Below are positions 1-10,209 of a DNA stretch of 64,000 nt, in pieces; the first letter of the stretch is position 1, and the number at the start of each line of letters is the position of its first letter. The position numbers and the translations under genes were made by a program. Under the pieces are notes generated by a model, which searched no databases, was not told where the DNA came from, and saw nothing but the letters and a program-made list of their open reading frames with translations. Origin of the DNA: Salipaludibacillus daqingensis (GTDB taxonomy: Bacteria > Bacillota > Bacilli > Bacillales > Salisediminibacteriaceae); the NCBI RefSeq assembly GCF_029891575.1, contig NZ_JARZHF010000001.1, positions 496,001 to 560,000 of the forward strand, given 5' to 3'.

Positions 1-2
1 TT

Positions 3-899
3 CTATTCGGAATGACAGTCATGAGACACGGGTTACTCATACGGTTCAAAGGAGTTGTTCCGTCACTCTTAATGAAATTCGTAAATAAACCTTGGAAAGG
101 ACTATTACTTGGAACCATAGCAGCAACATTTCTCCAAAGTAGCTCTGCTGTCATGGTGATAACTGTAGGTTTCGTTTCCGTTGGACTGCTTCCTTTTTAT
201 TATTCCATAGGTATCATGCTTGGTGCTAATATAGGAACTGTGACAACATTAGAGATTCTAGCTTTTGATTTATCATCATTTATTCTTCCATTATTAGCAT
301 TAGGAATTATTCTTCTATTTTCAAAGAAAGAAACTGGTTTCTCTTTCGGTTGCTTTTTTTTCGGACTATCGATGATGATCACTGCCATGACTGGATTTGA
401 GAGTTTAGCTTATCACCTTTCTTCTATTCCTAGTGTCTATGATTGGTTTATCTACACAAGCGAAAGAACAGGGACTGGAATTATTATTGGTACGATCCTC
501 AGTGCCATCGTTCAATCAAGCTCAGCTGTTACAGCAATGGCCATGAGTTTTATGGGAGAAAACTTACTCACGATAAAAACATCGATTGCTATCATGTTAG
601 GAGCAAATATTGGAACGTGCGTTACTGCATGGATAGCAAGTATCGGTGGTTCACCAGAAGCCAAATATACGGCATATGCACATATTTGGCTAAATATATT
701 AGGCGTCTTTTTCATTTTACCGTTTATAGGTATTTTCACAGCCCTTATTGTATTAACGAGCGATATACCATCTCAGCAGTTAGCTCATGCGGCTTTTCTT
801 TTTAACACAATTTGTTCTTTAGTATTACTCCCTTTTAGTAGACCTTTTGCAAATTTAATTATCAAAATTCACGGAGGTGAACCTTCCTTCAAACCTTGA
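3..899 (+). CDS. yqeW: Na/Pi cotransporter family protein (5' end cut by window)
   Basis: Membrane protein of the Na+-dependent phosphate cotransporter (NptA/PNaS) family. It carries the two inverted QSSSAV repeats typical of the family, near residues 40 and 170, each followed by a GANIGT motif, with about eight hydrophobic segments. The first ATG in frame is at 12, but the frame is open to the window edge and the upstream codons read L-F-G, as in the family's usual LFGM motif, so the true N-terminus lies outside. The position next to mtaB matches B. subtilis yqeW. The transported ion is inferred from the family. The symbol is by synteny. Confidence 0.85.
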   Translation, partial: LFGMTVMRHGLLIRFKGVVPSLLMKFVNKPWKGLLLGTIAATFLQSSSAVMVITVGFVSVGLLPFYYSIGIMLGANIGTVTTLEILAFDLSSFILPLLALGIILLFSKKETGFSFGCFFFGLSMMITAMTGFESLAYHLSSIPSVYDWFIYTSERTGTGIIIGTILSAIVQSSSAVTAMAMSFMGENLLTIKTSIAIMLGANIGTCVTAWIASIGGSPEAKYTAYAHIWLNILGVFFILPFIGIFTALIVLTSDIPSQQLAHAAFLFNTICSLVLLPFSRPFANLIIKIHGGEPSFKP

Positions 900-960
900 T
901 ATTACTCATGATTAACGTTTATACGAATACAAATAAACCCTATAAGTTGACGTCAAAAAT

Positions 961-988
961 AAAAAAGAGCACCTGTTTTAGGTGCTCT
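961..988 (-). terminator. Rho-independent terminator of the hrcA-mtaB operon
   Basis: Perfect 8-bp stem (GAGCACCT/AGGTGCTC, 967-974 with 980-987) followed on the minus strand by a run of Ts. It lies just past the mtaB stop and also faces the converging cotransporter gene. Confidence 0.85.
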
Positions 989-1001
989 CAATAATCATTA
1001 A

Positions 1002-2330
1002 TTAGACGAATTCCGGTTCTTTTACGACTTTTATAAACGAACCAGTATTATAAGGGTATCCAGCTTGATCAATTTTCACTTGAACAATTTCTCCAATAAA
1101 TCCTTTATGCAAAGGCACTTTCACTTTCATGTAATTATCTGTGTAACCAATTAAATAGTCTGGATTTGCTTGATCTTGTTCTTCAGGAATCATTTCTAAA
1201 ACTTCCCCTTCAAAAATAGAAGCATATTCTTTTGCTTGCTGATTTGAAAGTTCAATTAGTTTATGAACTCGCTCATTTTTCACTTCGTCTTCCACTTGGT
1301 CATCCATTCTTGCTGCAGGTGTACCCGTTCGCTTTGAATATGGGAAAACGTGCAGTTCCGAAAAACCTATTTCACGAATAAAATCAAAGGTTTCTTGAAA
1401 CTCTTCGTCTGTCTCACCCGGAAAACCTACAATGACATCTGACGTTACCGCAAGCCCTGGCAAGGCTTTTTTCAAACGATCTACTCTCTCTTTATAGAAA
1501 TCTGTTGTATATTTTCGTCTCATCCGTTTTAAAACCGTATTTGATCCGGATTGAAGAGGGACGTGCAAATGTCGAACAACCTTCTCAGACAGGTCAATCA
1601 CGTCAATAACAGCATCTGTAATTTGACTAGCTTCAATGGAAGATATACGAATCCTTTTTAGGCCATTGATTTTTTCTAAGTCAGCTAATAAATTGGCAAG
1701 GCTATAGTCTTTCATATCTTCACCATATCCACCTGTGTGAATACCGGTTAAGACAATCTCTTTATACCCCGCTTCCACAAGCTGCGTTGCTTGCTGCAAA
1801 ACATCTTCAGGTTTTCTTGAACGCATCAACCCTCTTGCCCATGGGATAATACAAAACGTACAGAAGTTATTGCACCCTTCTTGAATTTTCAATGAAGCTC
1901 TTGTTCGATCTGTAAATGATGGCACATCTAGCTCTTCATAAACTCGAGCTTTCATGATGTTACCAACTGCGTTAATTGGTTCTCTTTTTTCTTGGAATTC
2001 TTCAATATAAGGTAAAAGTTTGTGGCGATCTTGCGTGCCTACAACAATATCTACTCCTGGAATTGCCATTACTTCCGCGGGTGATGTTTGCGCATAACAA
2101 CCCGTCACACAAACAACAGCATCAGGATTTTTTCGAATCGCTCTGCGAATCACTTGTCGACTTTTCTTATCACCTGTATTTGTAACTGTACACGTATTGA
2201 TGACGTATACATCAGAAATTTGATCGTATTCAGTTTTTTCATAACCTGCCTGCTGAAACAGTTGCCAAATAGACTCTGTTTCATAGTGGTTAACTTTACA
2301 TCCTAATGTATGAAAAGCGACCGATGGCAT
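1002..2330 (-). CDS. mtaB: tRNA (N6-threonylcarbamoyladenosine(37)-C2) methylthiotransferase MtaB
   Basis: Radical-SAM enzyme that adds a methylthio group to t6A at position 37 of ANN-decoding tRNAs. The N-terminal UPF0004 domain starts at HTLGCKVN. The radical-SAM cysteines are CNNFCTFC near residue 145, and a TRAM domain closes the protein. Three starts are possible (GTG 2339, ATG 2336, ATG 2330). I chose ATG 2330 because the GGGG ribosome binding site then has normal spacing and the N-terminus aligns with B. subtilis YqeV. About 442 residues, usual for the family. It overlaps or abuts rsmE and is the last gene of the hrcA stress operon. Confidence 0.93.
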   Translation of the reverse strand: MPSVAFHTLGCKVNHYETESIWQLFQQAGYEKTEYDQISDVYVINTCTVTNTGDKKSRQVIRRAIRKNPDAVVCVTGCYAQTSPAEVMAIPGVDIVVGTQDRHKLLPYIEEFQEKREPINAVGNIMKARVYEELDVPSFTDRTRASLKIQEGCNNFCTFCIIPWARGLMRSRKPEDVLQQATQLVEAGYKEIVLTGIHTGGYGEDMKDYSLANLLADLEKINGLKRIRISSIEASQITDAVIDVIDLSEKVVRHLHVPLQSGSNTVLKRMRRKYTTDFYKERVDRLKKALPGLAVTSDVIVGFPGETDEEFQETFDFIREIGFSELHVFPYSKRTGTPAARMDDQVEDEVKNERVHKLIELSNQQAKEYASIFEGEVLEMIPEEQDQANPDYLIGYTDNYMKVKVPLHKGFIGEIVQVKIDQAGYPYNTGSFIKVVKEPEFV

Positions 2331-2335
2331 TTTCA

Positions 2336-3088
2336 TCACCCCAACAATTCAAAATGATATGATATGGCAGCTAAGCCATATAATGGAGCTGTTTCACTCC
2401 GTAATATTCTTGGCCCAAGGGCACAACTAATGGCTCCATTCTCAACCATCAATTCCACTTCCCGATCAGAAAAACCTCCTTCAGGTCCTACCACAAATAA
2501 AAGAGAGTCTCCTTGTTTCATTTGTGACAGTGTATGATGGAAACGACTTTTCTCATCATTCTTTGCCTCCTCTTCATATGCAAGGATGACATAAGAATAT
2601 GAATGGAATAGGTGAACTAGCTGTTTCAAAGTTTGGATTGCTTCAACTGGTGGGACAAACTGACGATGAGATTGTTCACTTGCTTCTTTAGAAATCTTAT
2701 TCCATCGTTCGATTTTTTTCCTACCTTTTTTTTCATCCAACTTGACAATGGATCTTTCTGCTTGAAAAGGTATAAATGAAGCAGCGCCTAATTCTGTACC
2801 CTTTTGGATAACTAATTCAAGTTTATCCCCTTTAGGCAGTCCATGCGCGATTGAAACGTTTATTGGCAATTCTACTTGTTTAGTCATAGGTTCCACTATA
2901 ACCGCTTTAACAAAGTTAGGCATCACTTCAGTAATTTTGCATAAATAACATTTCCGTTCATTATCACAGCAAATAACCAAATCGTCGATAGCCATTCTCA
3001 TGACACGGCTAATATGTTTTGCGTCTTCGCCATTAATCATAACATAACCATCATCGAAATGTTCTTTACTCAAAAAATATCGTTGCAT
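2336..3088 (-). CDS. rsmE: 16S rRNA (uracil(1498)-N3)-methyltransferase RsmE
   Basis: SPOUT-class methyltransferase that makes m3U1498 in 16S rRNA. The C-terminal knot region is visible as VGPEGGFSDRE near residue 200 and LGPRILRSETA near 225. The N-terminal PUA-like part begins MQRYFLSKEHF. At 250 residues it is the usual length. It lies 8 bp downstream of prmA and its stop overlaps the possible upstream starts of mtaB, so these genes are likely translationally linked. Confidence 0.94.
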   Translation of the reverse strand: MQRYFLSKEHFDDGYVMINGEDAKHISRVMRMAIDDLVICCDNERKCYLCKITEVMPNFVKAVIVEPMTKQVELPINVSIAHGLPKGDKLELVIQKGTELGAASFIPFQAERSIVKLDEKKGRKKIERWNKISKEASEQSHRQFVPPVEAIQTLKQLVHLFHSYSYVILAYEEEAKNDEKSRFHHTLSQMKQGDSLLFVVGPEGGFSDREVELMVENGAISCALGPRILRSETAPLYGLAAISYHFELLG

Positions 3089-3096
3089 GATTTCAC

Positions 3097-4038
3097 CTAC
3101 TCTGGTTTTTTAGCGACTAGCGCTAACCAATCTTCCATCTCCACTACCTCATCAATCTCAAAACCAGCAGATTGAAGAGCTCCTTTAACTAAGTCCCGTT
3201 TTGTTTGAATGATGCCTGATGTAATAATTTTACCGCCATTTTTCAATGTGGCAAAAGCATCATCAGCCATTTTAACAATAACTTCAGCCAAAATATTTGC
3301 AACAATTAAATCAGGCGAAGAACCGACGCCTTCCAGCAAATTATTTTGCCGAACGGTCACGATGTCGTCCACGTGATTTAATTTAACATTCATAGTAGCT
3401 GATTCAACGGCTACTTCATCTAAATCTAGCGCGTCAACGTTTGCTGCTCCTAGTTTTGCAGCAGCAATGCTTAATACACCAGAACCTGTTCCAACATCAA
3501 TCACTGATTGCCCTTTTTTCAAATGGCGTTCTAACGACTGTACACATAAAACTGTTGTTGGGTGAGTCCCTGTGCCAAAAGCCATACCTGGATCAAGTTC
3601 AATGACTAACTCTTCATCGTGAACACGTTTATAGTCTTCCCATGAGGGCGTAATTGTAATATGAGAAGAAATCTTCACTGGCTTATAGTATTTTTTCCAT
3701 GCTGTTGCCCAGTCTTCTTCATTCACTTCACTTACTGTGACTTTGTTTTTACCAATATCAATATGATGGACAAGGAGTTGGTTAATGGCCTCTTTGATTT
3801 CTTCTATCGATTCTCCTACGAAACTATTAACGGGAAGATATGCCTTTAATAAAACACCTTCGGTAGGGTAATCTTCCGCAGAGAGCTCGTAAATTTCACC
3901 AAACTTCGTTTCCCAATCTCGATTTAAATCTTCCGGATCTTCAATAACTACACCGCTTGCGCCAGATTCGTGTAAAATATTACTTACTGGTTCCACTGCC
4001 TCTTGGGTAGTATGAATACAAACTTCTGACCATTTCAT
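3097..4038 (-). CDS. prmA: Ribosomal protein L11 methyltransferase PrmA
   Basis: Trimethylates ribosomal protein L11 using S-adenosylmethionine. An N-terminal L11-binding domain is followed by a class I methyltransferase fold: VIDVGTGSGVLSIAAAKLG is the SAM-binding motif I near residue 180, and the active-site region reads VANILAEVI. Its 313 residues match the family. It sits between dnaJ and rsmE exactly as in the B. subtilis hrcA operon (yqeT), and probably shares its transcript. Confidence 0.95.
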   Translation of the reverse strand: MKWSEVCIHTTQEAVEPVSNILHESGASGVVIEDPEDLNRDWETKFGEIYELSAEDYPTEGVLLKAYLPVNSFVGESIEEIKEAINQLLVHHIDIGKNKVTVSEVNEEDWATAWKKYYKPVKISSHITITPSWEDYKRVHDEELVIELDPGMAFGTGTHPTTVLCVQSLERHLKKGQSVIDVGTGSGVLSIAAAKLGAANVDALDLDEVAVESATMNVKLNHVDDIVTVRQNNLLEGVGSSPDLIVANILAEVIVKMADDAFATLKNGGKIITSGIIQTKRDLVKGALQSAGFEIDEVVEMEDWLALVAKKPE

Positions 4039-4064
4039 GTTACCAACTCCTTAGCCTTCATTGA

Positions 4065-5183
4065 TTAACCGAAACTTTTAAATGCTCTTTTTACTTTTGC
4101 AAAGAAATTATCGCTTTGTTCATCTGGTGCTTCATTTCCGCTAACTTCAGAGAACTCACGCAACAACTCTTTTTGTCGTTCTGATAATTGTTTCGGTGTA
4201 ATGACTTTCATTTGAATGTGCTGATCACCCTGTCCCATCCCTCGAACATTTGGTATTCCTTTTCCACGAAGACGGAAATGAGTTCCTGTTTGTGTTCCAG
4301 CAGGCACTTTAAGTTTTACTTTTCCTTCAAGAGTTGGCACTTCTATCTCATCACCTAATGCAGATTGGACGAATGTGATTGGCATTTCACAGAATATGTC
4401 GTCTCCATCTCGTTTGAAAAACTCATCTGATTGCACGTTAAATACAACAAAAAGATCACCTGGAGGGCCTCCATTAGCACCTGGTTCACCTTGTCCTGCT
4501 ACACGAATTTGTTGGCCTGTATCAACGCCTGCAGGTATTTTAATATGAATTTTCTTACGTTTCTTCACTTTTCCTTGACCGCCACACGTTCGGCACTTGT
4601 GTTTAATGAATTGACCTGTACCCTCACAATGATGGCAGACACGACGATTCACGACACGACCAAATGGCGTGTTTTGTTCCACATTTAACTGTCCAGAACC
4701 ACCACAATGAGTACATGTTTCTGGATCTGTTCCTTTTTTAGCTCCTGATCCATCACATGTTTCACACGTTTCTTCTCTCGGAATTTCAATATCTGTTTCT
4801 TTTCCAAAAACAGCTTCTTTGAATTCTAGAGTCATTGTATACTGCATATCTGCACCCTGGCGTGGTGCGTTCGGATCTCTTCTTCCGCCGCCACCAAAGA
4901 ACATATCGAAAATATCACTAAAGCCACCAAAGTCACCGCCACCAGCTCCTCCAAACCCTTGATTTGGATCAGCATGACCGAATTGATCATAATGTGCTCG
5001 TTTTTGATTATCACTCAACGTGTCATACGCTTCTTTTACTTCTTTGAATTTTTCTTCTGCGTCCGCTTCTTTATTCACGTCCGGATGGTATTTACGAGCT
5101 AATTGTCGATAAGCTTTTTTAATTTCTGGTTCCGATGCTCCTTTTTCAACCCCAAGGACATCATAAAAGTCTCTCTTGCTCAT
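4065..5183 (-). CDS. dnaJ: Chaperone DnaJ (Hsp40)
   Basis: Co-chaperone that delivers substrates to DnaK and stimulates its ATPase. Domains in order: J domain with the HPD motif (YHPDVN, about residue 35), a Gly/Phe-rich linker (residues 75-105), four zinc-finger CxxCxGxG repeats ([32 protein letters not shown]), then the C-terminal substrate-binding domains. ATG 5183 is preferred over GTG 5192 because GGGAG lies 8 nt upstream, giving 372 residues. A strong terminator separates it from dnaK, so its level may be set lower than that of dnaK. Confidence 0.97.
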   Translation of the reverse strand: MSKRDFYDVLGVEKGASEPEIKKAYRQLARKYHPDVNKEADAEEKFKEVKEAYDTLSDNQKRAHYDQFGHADPNQGFGGAGGGDFGGFSDIFDMFFGGGGRRDPNAPRQGADMQYTMTLEFKEAVFGKETDIEIPREETCETCDGSGAKKGTDPETCTHCGGSGQLNVEQNTPFGRVVNRRVCHHCEGTGQFIKHKCRTCGGQGKVKKRKKIHIKIPAGVDTGQQIRVAGQGEPGANGGPPGDLFVVFNVQSDEFFKRDGDDIFCEMPITFVQSALGDEIEVPTLEGKVKLKVPAGTQTGTHFRLRGKGIPNVRGMGQGDQHIQMKVITPKQLSERQKELLREFSEVSGNEAPDEQSDNFFAKVKRAFKSFG

Positions 5184-5282
5184 TCTGCTCACTCCCGAGT
5201 TTAATCCATAACGAATATCTTATCATTCACAAGTCTAACAGGCAAGGTACGAAAACGCATTACCTAACCTGCTTTTCGTGAA

Positions 5283-5319
5283 AAAAGTCAAAGTCAAGAA
5301 AATCCTGACTTTGACTTTT
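5283..5319 (-). terminator. Strong intra-operon terminator between dnaK and dnaJ
   Basis: Perfect 14-bp inverted repeat (AAAAGTCAAAGTCA and its complement) around a 9-nt loop. On the minus strand it is followed by a T-rich run. It lies in the 147-bp gap after dnaK and should terminate or attenuate transcription before dnaJ; the long stem could also protect the upstream mRNA 3' end. Confidence 0.8.
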
Positions 5320-5339
5320 CAGTTAAGAGTTACGTTTAA

Positions 5340-7175
5340 TTATTTTTTATCTTCGTCTTTTACTTCTTCGTACTCTGCATCAACAACATCATCTTCAGCA
5401 TCTGCTTCTTGACTTCCGTCTCCTTGCTCTGCTTGAGCTTGTTGAGCTGCTTGCTCATACAATTTCGTTGTGAGTTGAGTCACAATCTCTTGAAGCTCAT
5501 CTTTTGCAGTTCGAATTGCTTCTATGTCTTCTCCTTCAAGAGCTGTTTTCACTTTTTCTTTCGCTGTTTCTGCTTTTTCTTTATCCTCAGCATCAACGTT
5601 GTCTTCGCCAAGATCTTTTAATGTTTTTTCTGTTGAGAATACAAGTTGATCTGCTTCGTTACGAAGATCTACTTCTTCACGACGCTTCTTGTCCTCTTCT
5701 GCATTTTCTTCTGCATCTTTTACCATTTGATCAACTTCTTCATCAGAAAGACCTGAAGAAGATGTAATCGTAATCGACTGCTCTTTGTTTGTTCCTAGAT
5801 CTTTCGCACGAACATTAACAATACCATTAGCATCGATATCAAACGATACTTCAATTTGTGGCACACCACGAGGTGCTGGTGGGATATCATTTAACTGGAA
5901 ACGTCCCAATGTTTTATTATTGGCAGCCATCTCACGCTCACCTTGAAGAACATGAATATCAACAGAAGGCTGGTTGTCTGAAGCTGTTGAGAAAGTTTGT
6001 GACTTACTTGTCGGAATTGTTGTATTTCTTTCAATAAGTTTTGTGAATACGCCACCCATTGTTTCGATACCTAAAGATAATGGAGTTACGTCAAGTAAGA
6101 CAACGTCTTTCACATCTCCAGTAAGAACTCCAGCTTGAATAGCAGCACCTAACGCAACTACTTCATCAGGATTTACACCTTTGTGAGGGTCTTTTCCTGC
6201 AACTTTCTTAATTGCTTCTTGCACAGCTGGAATACGAGTAGAACCACCAACTAATACAACTTTATCCACTTCTCCTGCTGATAAGCCAGCATCCTTTAAT
6301 GCTTGACGAGCAGGTCCCATTGTTCTCTCAACAAGATGTGAAGAAAGGTCTTCAAACTTCGCTCTCGATAGCGTTAACTCCAAGTGTTTAGGTCCAGACT
6401 GGTCTGCTGTGATAAACGGTAGACTAATTTGTGTTTGTGATACACCAGACAAGTCTTTTTTCGCTTTTTCAGCTGCATCTTTCAAACGCTGAAGTGCCAT
6501 TTTATCTTGAGAAAGGTCAATACCGTTGTCTTTTTTAAACTCTGCTACTAGGTGATCGATAATAACTTGGTCAAAGTCATCCCCACCTAATTTGTTATCT
6601 CCAGAAGTTGATTTCACTTCAAAGAAACCATCGCCAAGTTCTAGAATAGATACGTCAAACGTCCCGCCACCTAAATCATATACAAGAATCGTTTGATCTT
6701 CTTCTTTCTCCATTCCATAAGCTAATGCAGCTGCAGTAGGCTCATTGACAATACGCTCTACTTCTAATCCCGCAATTTTACCAGCGTCTTTTGTTGCTTG
6801 ACGTTGAGAGTCATTGAAATAAGCAGGAACAGTAATGACTGCTTTCGTTACCGTTTCCCCTAAGTATGCTTCTGCATCTGACTTTAATTTTTGCAAAATA
6901 ATCGCAGAAATTTCTTGTGGTGTATAATCTTTACCTTCAGCTTCTACTTTGTGATCTGTACCCATATGACGTTTAATCGATGTAATCGTATTTGGGTTTG
7001 TAATCATTTGACGTTTTGCTACTTCCCCTACTTGGCGTTCACCGTCTTTGAATGACACGACAGAAGGGGTTGTTCTTGCACCTTCTGCGTTTGCAATAAC
7101 CGTGGATTCTCCACCTTCCATTACTGCTACACAAGAGTTTGTTGTACCTAAATCAATTCCAATTACTTTACTCAT
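5340..7175 (-). CDS. dnaK: Chaperone DnaK (Hsp70)
   Basis: ATP-dependent chaperone for nascent and stress-denatured proteins. The N-terminal actin-like ATPase shows [10 protein letters not shown] (residues 5-14), [12 protein letters not shown] near 170 and [10 protein letters not shown] near 310. The substrate-binding domain and helical lid follow, ending in an acidic EEVKDEDKK tail, the usual Gram-positive DnaK terminus. 611 residues, normal length. Preceded by grpE (31-bp gap) and followed by a terminator before dnaJ. Regulated through the CIRCE element upstream of hrcA. Confidence 0.98.
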   Translation of the reverse strand: MSKVIGIDLGTTNSCVAVMEGGESTVIANAEGARTTPSVVSFKDGERQVGEVAKRQMITNPNTITSIKRHMGTDHKVEAEGKDYTPQEISAIILQKLKSDAEAYLGETVTKAVITVPAYFNDSQRQATKDAGKIAGLEVERIVNEPTAAALAYGMEKEEDQTILVYDLGGGTFDVSILELGDGFFEVKSTSGDNKLGGDDFDQVIIDHLVAEFKKDNGIDLSQDKMALQRLKDAAEKAKKDLSGVSQTQISLPFITADQSGPKHLELTLSRAKFEDLSSHLVERTMGPARQALKDAGLSAGEVDKVVLVGGSTRIPAVQEAIKKVAGKDPHKGVNPDEVVALGAAIQAGVLTGDVKDVVLLDVTPLSLGIETMGGVFTKLIERNTTIPTSKSQTFSTASDNQPSVDIHVLQGEREMAANNKTLGRFQLNDIPPAPRGVPQIEVSFDIDANGIVNVRAKDLGTNKEQSITITSSSGLSDEEVDQMVKDAEENAEEDKKRREEVDLRNEADQLVFSTEKTLKDLGEDNVDAEDKEKAETAKEKVKTALEGEDIEAIRTAKDELQEIVTQLTTKLYEQAAQQAQAEQGDGSQEADAEDDVVDAEYEEVKDEDKK

Positions 7176-7206
7176 GAAAAAATCCTCCTATTCATTGCAT
7201 ATGTAA

Positions 7207-7800
7207 TTATGCATTTACTTTTACCATTGCTGGTCGTATGACACGATCTTTTAACATATATCCTTTTTGCATTTCTTCTACCACAACATTAGGTTCGTAC
7301 TCATCAGATTCTACTTGCATGACAGCCTGATGAACGTGTGGATCGAAAGGTTGGCCAACTGAATCAATGGCTTCAATACCTTCATTTTTTAGTGCTTCTT
7401 TCATTTGGCGATAAACCATTTCCATTCCTTGTAATAAACTTTTCGTTTCATCACTTTGGGCATCGATTTTCATCCCTCTCTCGAAATTATCAAGAGCTGG
7501 CAATAAACTTTCAGCCAAACTTTGTGATCTATATTTAGCCGCTGACTCTTTTTCTTGCTGTGTGCGACGTCGGAAATTATCATAATCAGCTTGAAGTCGT
7601 AACATTCTATTTGTCGTTTCTTCAAGTTTCTGCTCTAGCTCTTGCTGAACGGTTGAAGACGACTCATCTTCAGGCTCGATTACTTCTGCCTCTGCCTCAA
7701 CAACATCTTCATCAGCGGACTGTTCTACTTCTTCAACCTCTTCAGTAGTCTCTTCTGATACTACCTCTTGGTCTGTCTCACGTTTTGTTTCGTTTTGCAC
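7207..7800 (-). CDS. grpE: Nucleotide exchange factor GrpE
   Basis: Releases ADP from DnaK. A long acidic N-terminal region (residues 1-55, many Glu/Val) precedes the coiled coil and the C-terminal beta-domain ([27 protein letters not shown]). An upstream in-frame GTG at 7809 overlaps the AAGGAGG ribosome binding site, so the start is taken as GTG 7800, 8 nt after that site, giving 197 residues. Second gene of the hrcA operon. Confidence 0.96.
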   Translation of the reverse strand: MQNETKRETDQEVVSEETTEEVEEVEQSADEDVVEAEAEVIEPEDESSSTVQQELEQKLEETTNRMLRLQADYDNFRRRTQQEKESAAKYRSQSLAESLLPALDNFERGMKIDAQSDETKSLLQGMEMVYRQMKEALKNEGIEAIDSVGQPFDPHVHQAVMQVESDEYEPNVVVEEMQKGYMLKDRVIRPAMVKVNA

Positions 7801-7852
7801 GTATTTCACCTCCTTAAAAAAATCAGATTTTCAATTTTAGTCATTATTTTTA

Positions 7853-8884
7853 CTATTTCTTCTGATGCCACGCCGTTAATATCTTGGTCATATCTTTAGA
7901 TAAATAATCCATGATACTGATTACACGTGGGTATTCCATTCTTGTCGGCCCTAATATACCGACCGTCCCCATATGTTTTCCATCAAGAGAATAGGTCGCA
8001 GTAATAATTGTACACTCATCAAACGGCTCGAATCGGTTTTCTTCCCCGATTTTAATCGTTAACCCTCGATCTTCTGATCGAAACAGTTTTGATACGAGAT
8101 TATCTTCCTCAAAAATATTCAAGATGTTTCTTACCCGTTCCACGTTATTAAATTCGGGCTGTGCAAGAATATTTGTTTTCCCGCCGTAAAACACCTTTCC
8201 ACTTTGATGGGTATGAAAAACATCTCCAAGCATTTGAATCATCGATTCATACTGGTTAACATATCGTTTTAACAAAGATGAAATTTCTGCAGATAACTTC
8301 TCTTGTAATTGAACAAGGGGAACTCCTCGAAGTTTTTCATTCAAGATGTTAACTACCTTTTCCAATTCTTCCCCCTTTAAATCACCTGGAAACTGGACGG
8401 TTTGGTTTTCGACATGCCCTGTATCTGTGACAATAATAGCAACTGCTTGATTATTTGAAATTGGAATCAATTGAATTTGCTTTAATGTCGATTCAAATAC
8501 TTCTGGACCTAAAACAATCGAAGTATAACTTGTTAAGCTAGAAAGAACTTTGGCCGATTGTTTTATTAGTTGCTCAAACTCATTAAACCGACTATCTAAG
8601 ACGGTTTGAATGTCAGACATTTCTCCTTTCGTTAATTCACTTGGTGAAAGAAGATGATCAACATAATATCGGTATCCTTTTTGAGAAGGTATTCTTCCAG
8701 CAGAACTGTGAGGTTTTTCTAAAAAACCTAACTCTTCTAAATCAGACATTTCATTTCGAATAGTAGCAGGGCTATAGCTCACTTCATCACGTTTCGACAC
8801 ACTTCTTGATCCTACAGGTTCCGCATTTGTAATATAATCATCAACAATTGCTTTTAGGATCAGTAACTGACGCTCTGTCAACAT
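7853..8884 (-). CDS. hrcA: Heat-inducible transcription repressor HrcA
   Basis: Represses class I heat-shock genes by binding CIRCE; its activity depends on GroEL. An N-terminal winged helix starts at MLTERQLLILKAIVDDYI, with the recognition region around SYSPATIRNEMSDLEELGFL. A GAF-like middle and C-terminal domain follow. ATG 8884 is preferred to an upstream start because a GGGGGG site sits 6 nt before it; that gives 343 residues. A perfect CIRCE lies 14 bp upstream, so the operon is autoregulated. Confidence 0.97.
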   Translation of the reverse strand: MLTERQLLILKAIVDDYITNAEPVGSRSVSKRDEVSYSPATIRNEMSDLEELGFLEKPHSSAGRIPSQKGYRYYVDHLLSPSELTKGEMSDIQTVLDSRFNEFEQLIKQSAKVLSSLTSYTSIVLGPEVFESTLKQIQLIPISNNQAVAIIVTDTGHVENQTVQFPGDLKGEELEKVVNILNEKLRGVPLVQLQEKLSAEISSLLKRYVNQYESMIQMLGDVFHTHQSGKVFYGGKTNILAQPEFNNVERVRNILNIFEEDNLVSKLFRSEDRGLTIKIGEENRFEPFDECTIITATYSLDGKHMGTVGILGPTRMEYPRVISIMDYLSKDMTKILTAWHQKK

Positions 8885-8898
8885 AAATATCCCCCCTG

Positions 8899-8925
8899 TT
8901 AGCACTCTTCATCAGCGAGTGCTAA
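8899..8925 (-). promoter_or_regulatory. CIRCE operator (HrcA-binding site)
   Basis: Perfect consensus inverted repeat: TTAGCACTC (8899-8907), 9-nt spacer, GAGTGCTAA (8917-8925). It sits between the presumed promoter and the hrcA ribosome binding site. It was the only CIRCE I found in the window. Confidence 0.97.
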
Positions 8926-8929
8926 ATCT

Positions 8930-8966
8930 ATAATATAAGTTACCAAAGAAGGATTCCAGTTGTCAA
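8930..8966 (-). promoter_or_regulatory. Probable SigA promoter of the hrcA operon
   Basis: On the minus strand a perfect TTGACA (8961-8966) is followed by AT-rich sequence up to CIRCE. The -10 is unclear: TGGTAACTT lies 16-18 nt downstream and could be an extended -10, while TATATT/TATTAT are about 25 nt away. The -35 and the context are convincing; the exact -10 is not. Confidence 0.5.
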
Positions 8967-9001
8967 CGGAGAGAATTCATAAAATGAAAAAAATTTATCT
9001 T

Positions 9002-10144
9002 TTATTCGCCTAATAAGAACTTCTCAAACACTTCATTTCCTAATAAAAGCCCTTTATTAGTAAGTTTCACCCTGCCTTTATCTTCTTCTAATAAAAGATT
9101 TTTTTTTAATTTTTCAATGACTTGAGGGAAAACTTCATAAACATCTTTTCCGAATTTTTTTTGAAATTCTTGGATAGAGACGCCATTTCTTTTCCTTAGT
9201 CCCATAAACATCTGCTCTTCCATTTTTTCCATTGTTGGTACAACATGTTCTTCGAAGTAAGGTAATTCATTATTTTTCAGTGCGTTCATATATTTTGGTA
9301 ATGGACCATGATTGGCTCTACGAACTCCATCCATATAACTATGAGCCCCAGCACCAATGCCATAGTATTCTTCATTATTCCAATATGTTAAATTATGAAG
9401 ACTTTGCCGACCTTCTTTAGCGAAATTACTAATTTCATAATGATGAAATCCGTTTTCATTCAGTTTTTCCAGCATATATTCATACATTTCTGCTTCCGTT
9501 TCTTGTCCTGGCATGGGAAGTTTACCCTTTCTAAGCAATTGATAAAACACCGTTTTCTCTTCTACTTTTAACGAATAAGCACTGATATGTTGAATTGGCA
9601 TCTGACATACGATCTCTAACGAACTTTTCCATTGCGACATCGTTTGTCTTGGTAAGCCAAACATCATGTCGATTGAAAGATTATTGATCCCCACTCGCCT
9701 TGCTAGTTCAACTGTTTTTTCCACATCTTTCGCTTCATGATCTCGATTTATCGCCTTCAATAAATTTTCATCAAATGTTTGAGCACCTATACTTAACCGG
9801 TTCACACCCATCTCGTAAAGCATAGCCATTTTCTCTTCATCTGCGCTACCAGGATTCACTTCTACTGTAAATTCCACATTTTCTGCAAGAAAAAAATGCT
9901 GTTTCACTTTTGCTAACAAATATTGTAGTTGATGTGTAGATATAGATGTAGGAGTTCCTCCACCGATGTAAATCGTCGAAATACCTTCGTCTGTAGGAAA
10001 AGAATGGACTGTTTTTTCCATTTCGCTAGCACATAGCTCTAAATACTCATCTATCGGTTGATTTTTTAAGAAAAATTTATTGAAATCACAGTAATGACAA
10101 ATTTGCTCACAAAAAGGAACATGAACATAAAGGGACTTCGGCAT
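9002..10144 (-). CDS. hemW: Radical SAM heme chaperone HemW (often annotated HemN-like)
   Basis: HemW family, a radical-SAM protein that binds heme and is thought to insert it into target enzymes. The cluster motif is CEQICHYCDF near residue 15. The fourth cysteine found in true coproporphyrinogen dehydrogenase HemN is replaced by Phe (CDFNKF), which separates HemW from HemN. The IGGGTPT motif is near residue 60, with a C-terminal HemN_C-like domain. ATG 10144 has an AGAGG site 8-9 nt upstream, giving 380 residues; an upstream in-frame start adds only seven residues. It follows lepA, as in B. subtilis. Confidence 0.92.
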   Translation of the reverse strand: MPKSLYVHVPFCEQICHYCDFNKFFLKNQPIDEYLELCASEMEKTVHSFPTDEGISTIYIGGGTPTSISTHQLQYLLAKVKQHFFLAENVEFTVEVNPGSADEEKMAMLYEMGVNRLSIGAQTFDENLLKAINRDHEAKDVEKTVELARRVGINNLSIDMMFGLPRQTMSQWKSSLEIVCQMPIQHISAYSLKVEEKTVFYQLLRKGKLPMPGQETEAEMYEYMLEKLNENGFHHYEISNFAKEGRQSLHNLTYWNNEEYYGIGAGAHSYMDGVRRANHGPLPKYMNALKNNELPYFEEHVVPTMEKMEEQMFMGLRKRNGVSIQEFQKKFGKDVYEVFPQVIEKLKKNLLLEEDKGRVKLTNKGLLLGNEVFEKFLLGE

Positions 10145-10176
10145 ATGACTCGACCTCTCTTTCATAAAACGGGGAA

Positions 10177-10199
10177 AGACCGCAGGCTGCCTGCGGTCT
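10177..10199 (-). terminator. Hairpin between lepA and hemW
   Basis: Perfect 10-bp stem (AGACCGCAGG with complement) around a 3-nt loop, just after the lepA stop. The T-run is short (TTT then CCCC), so it may attenuate rather than fully stop transcription into hemW. Confidence 0.55.
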
Positions 10200-10209
10200 A
10201 ATAGTCCGT

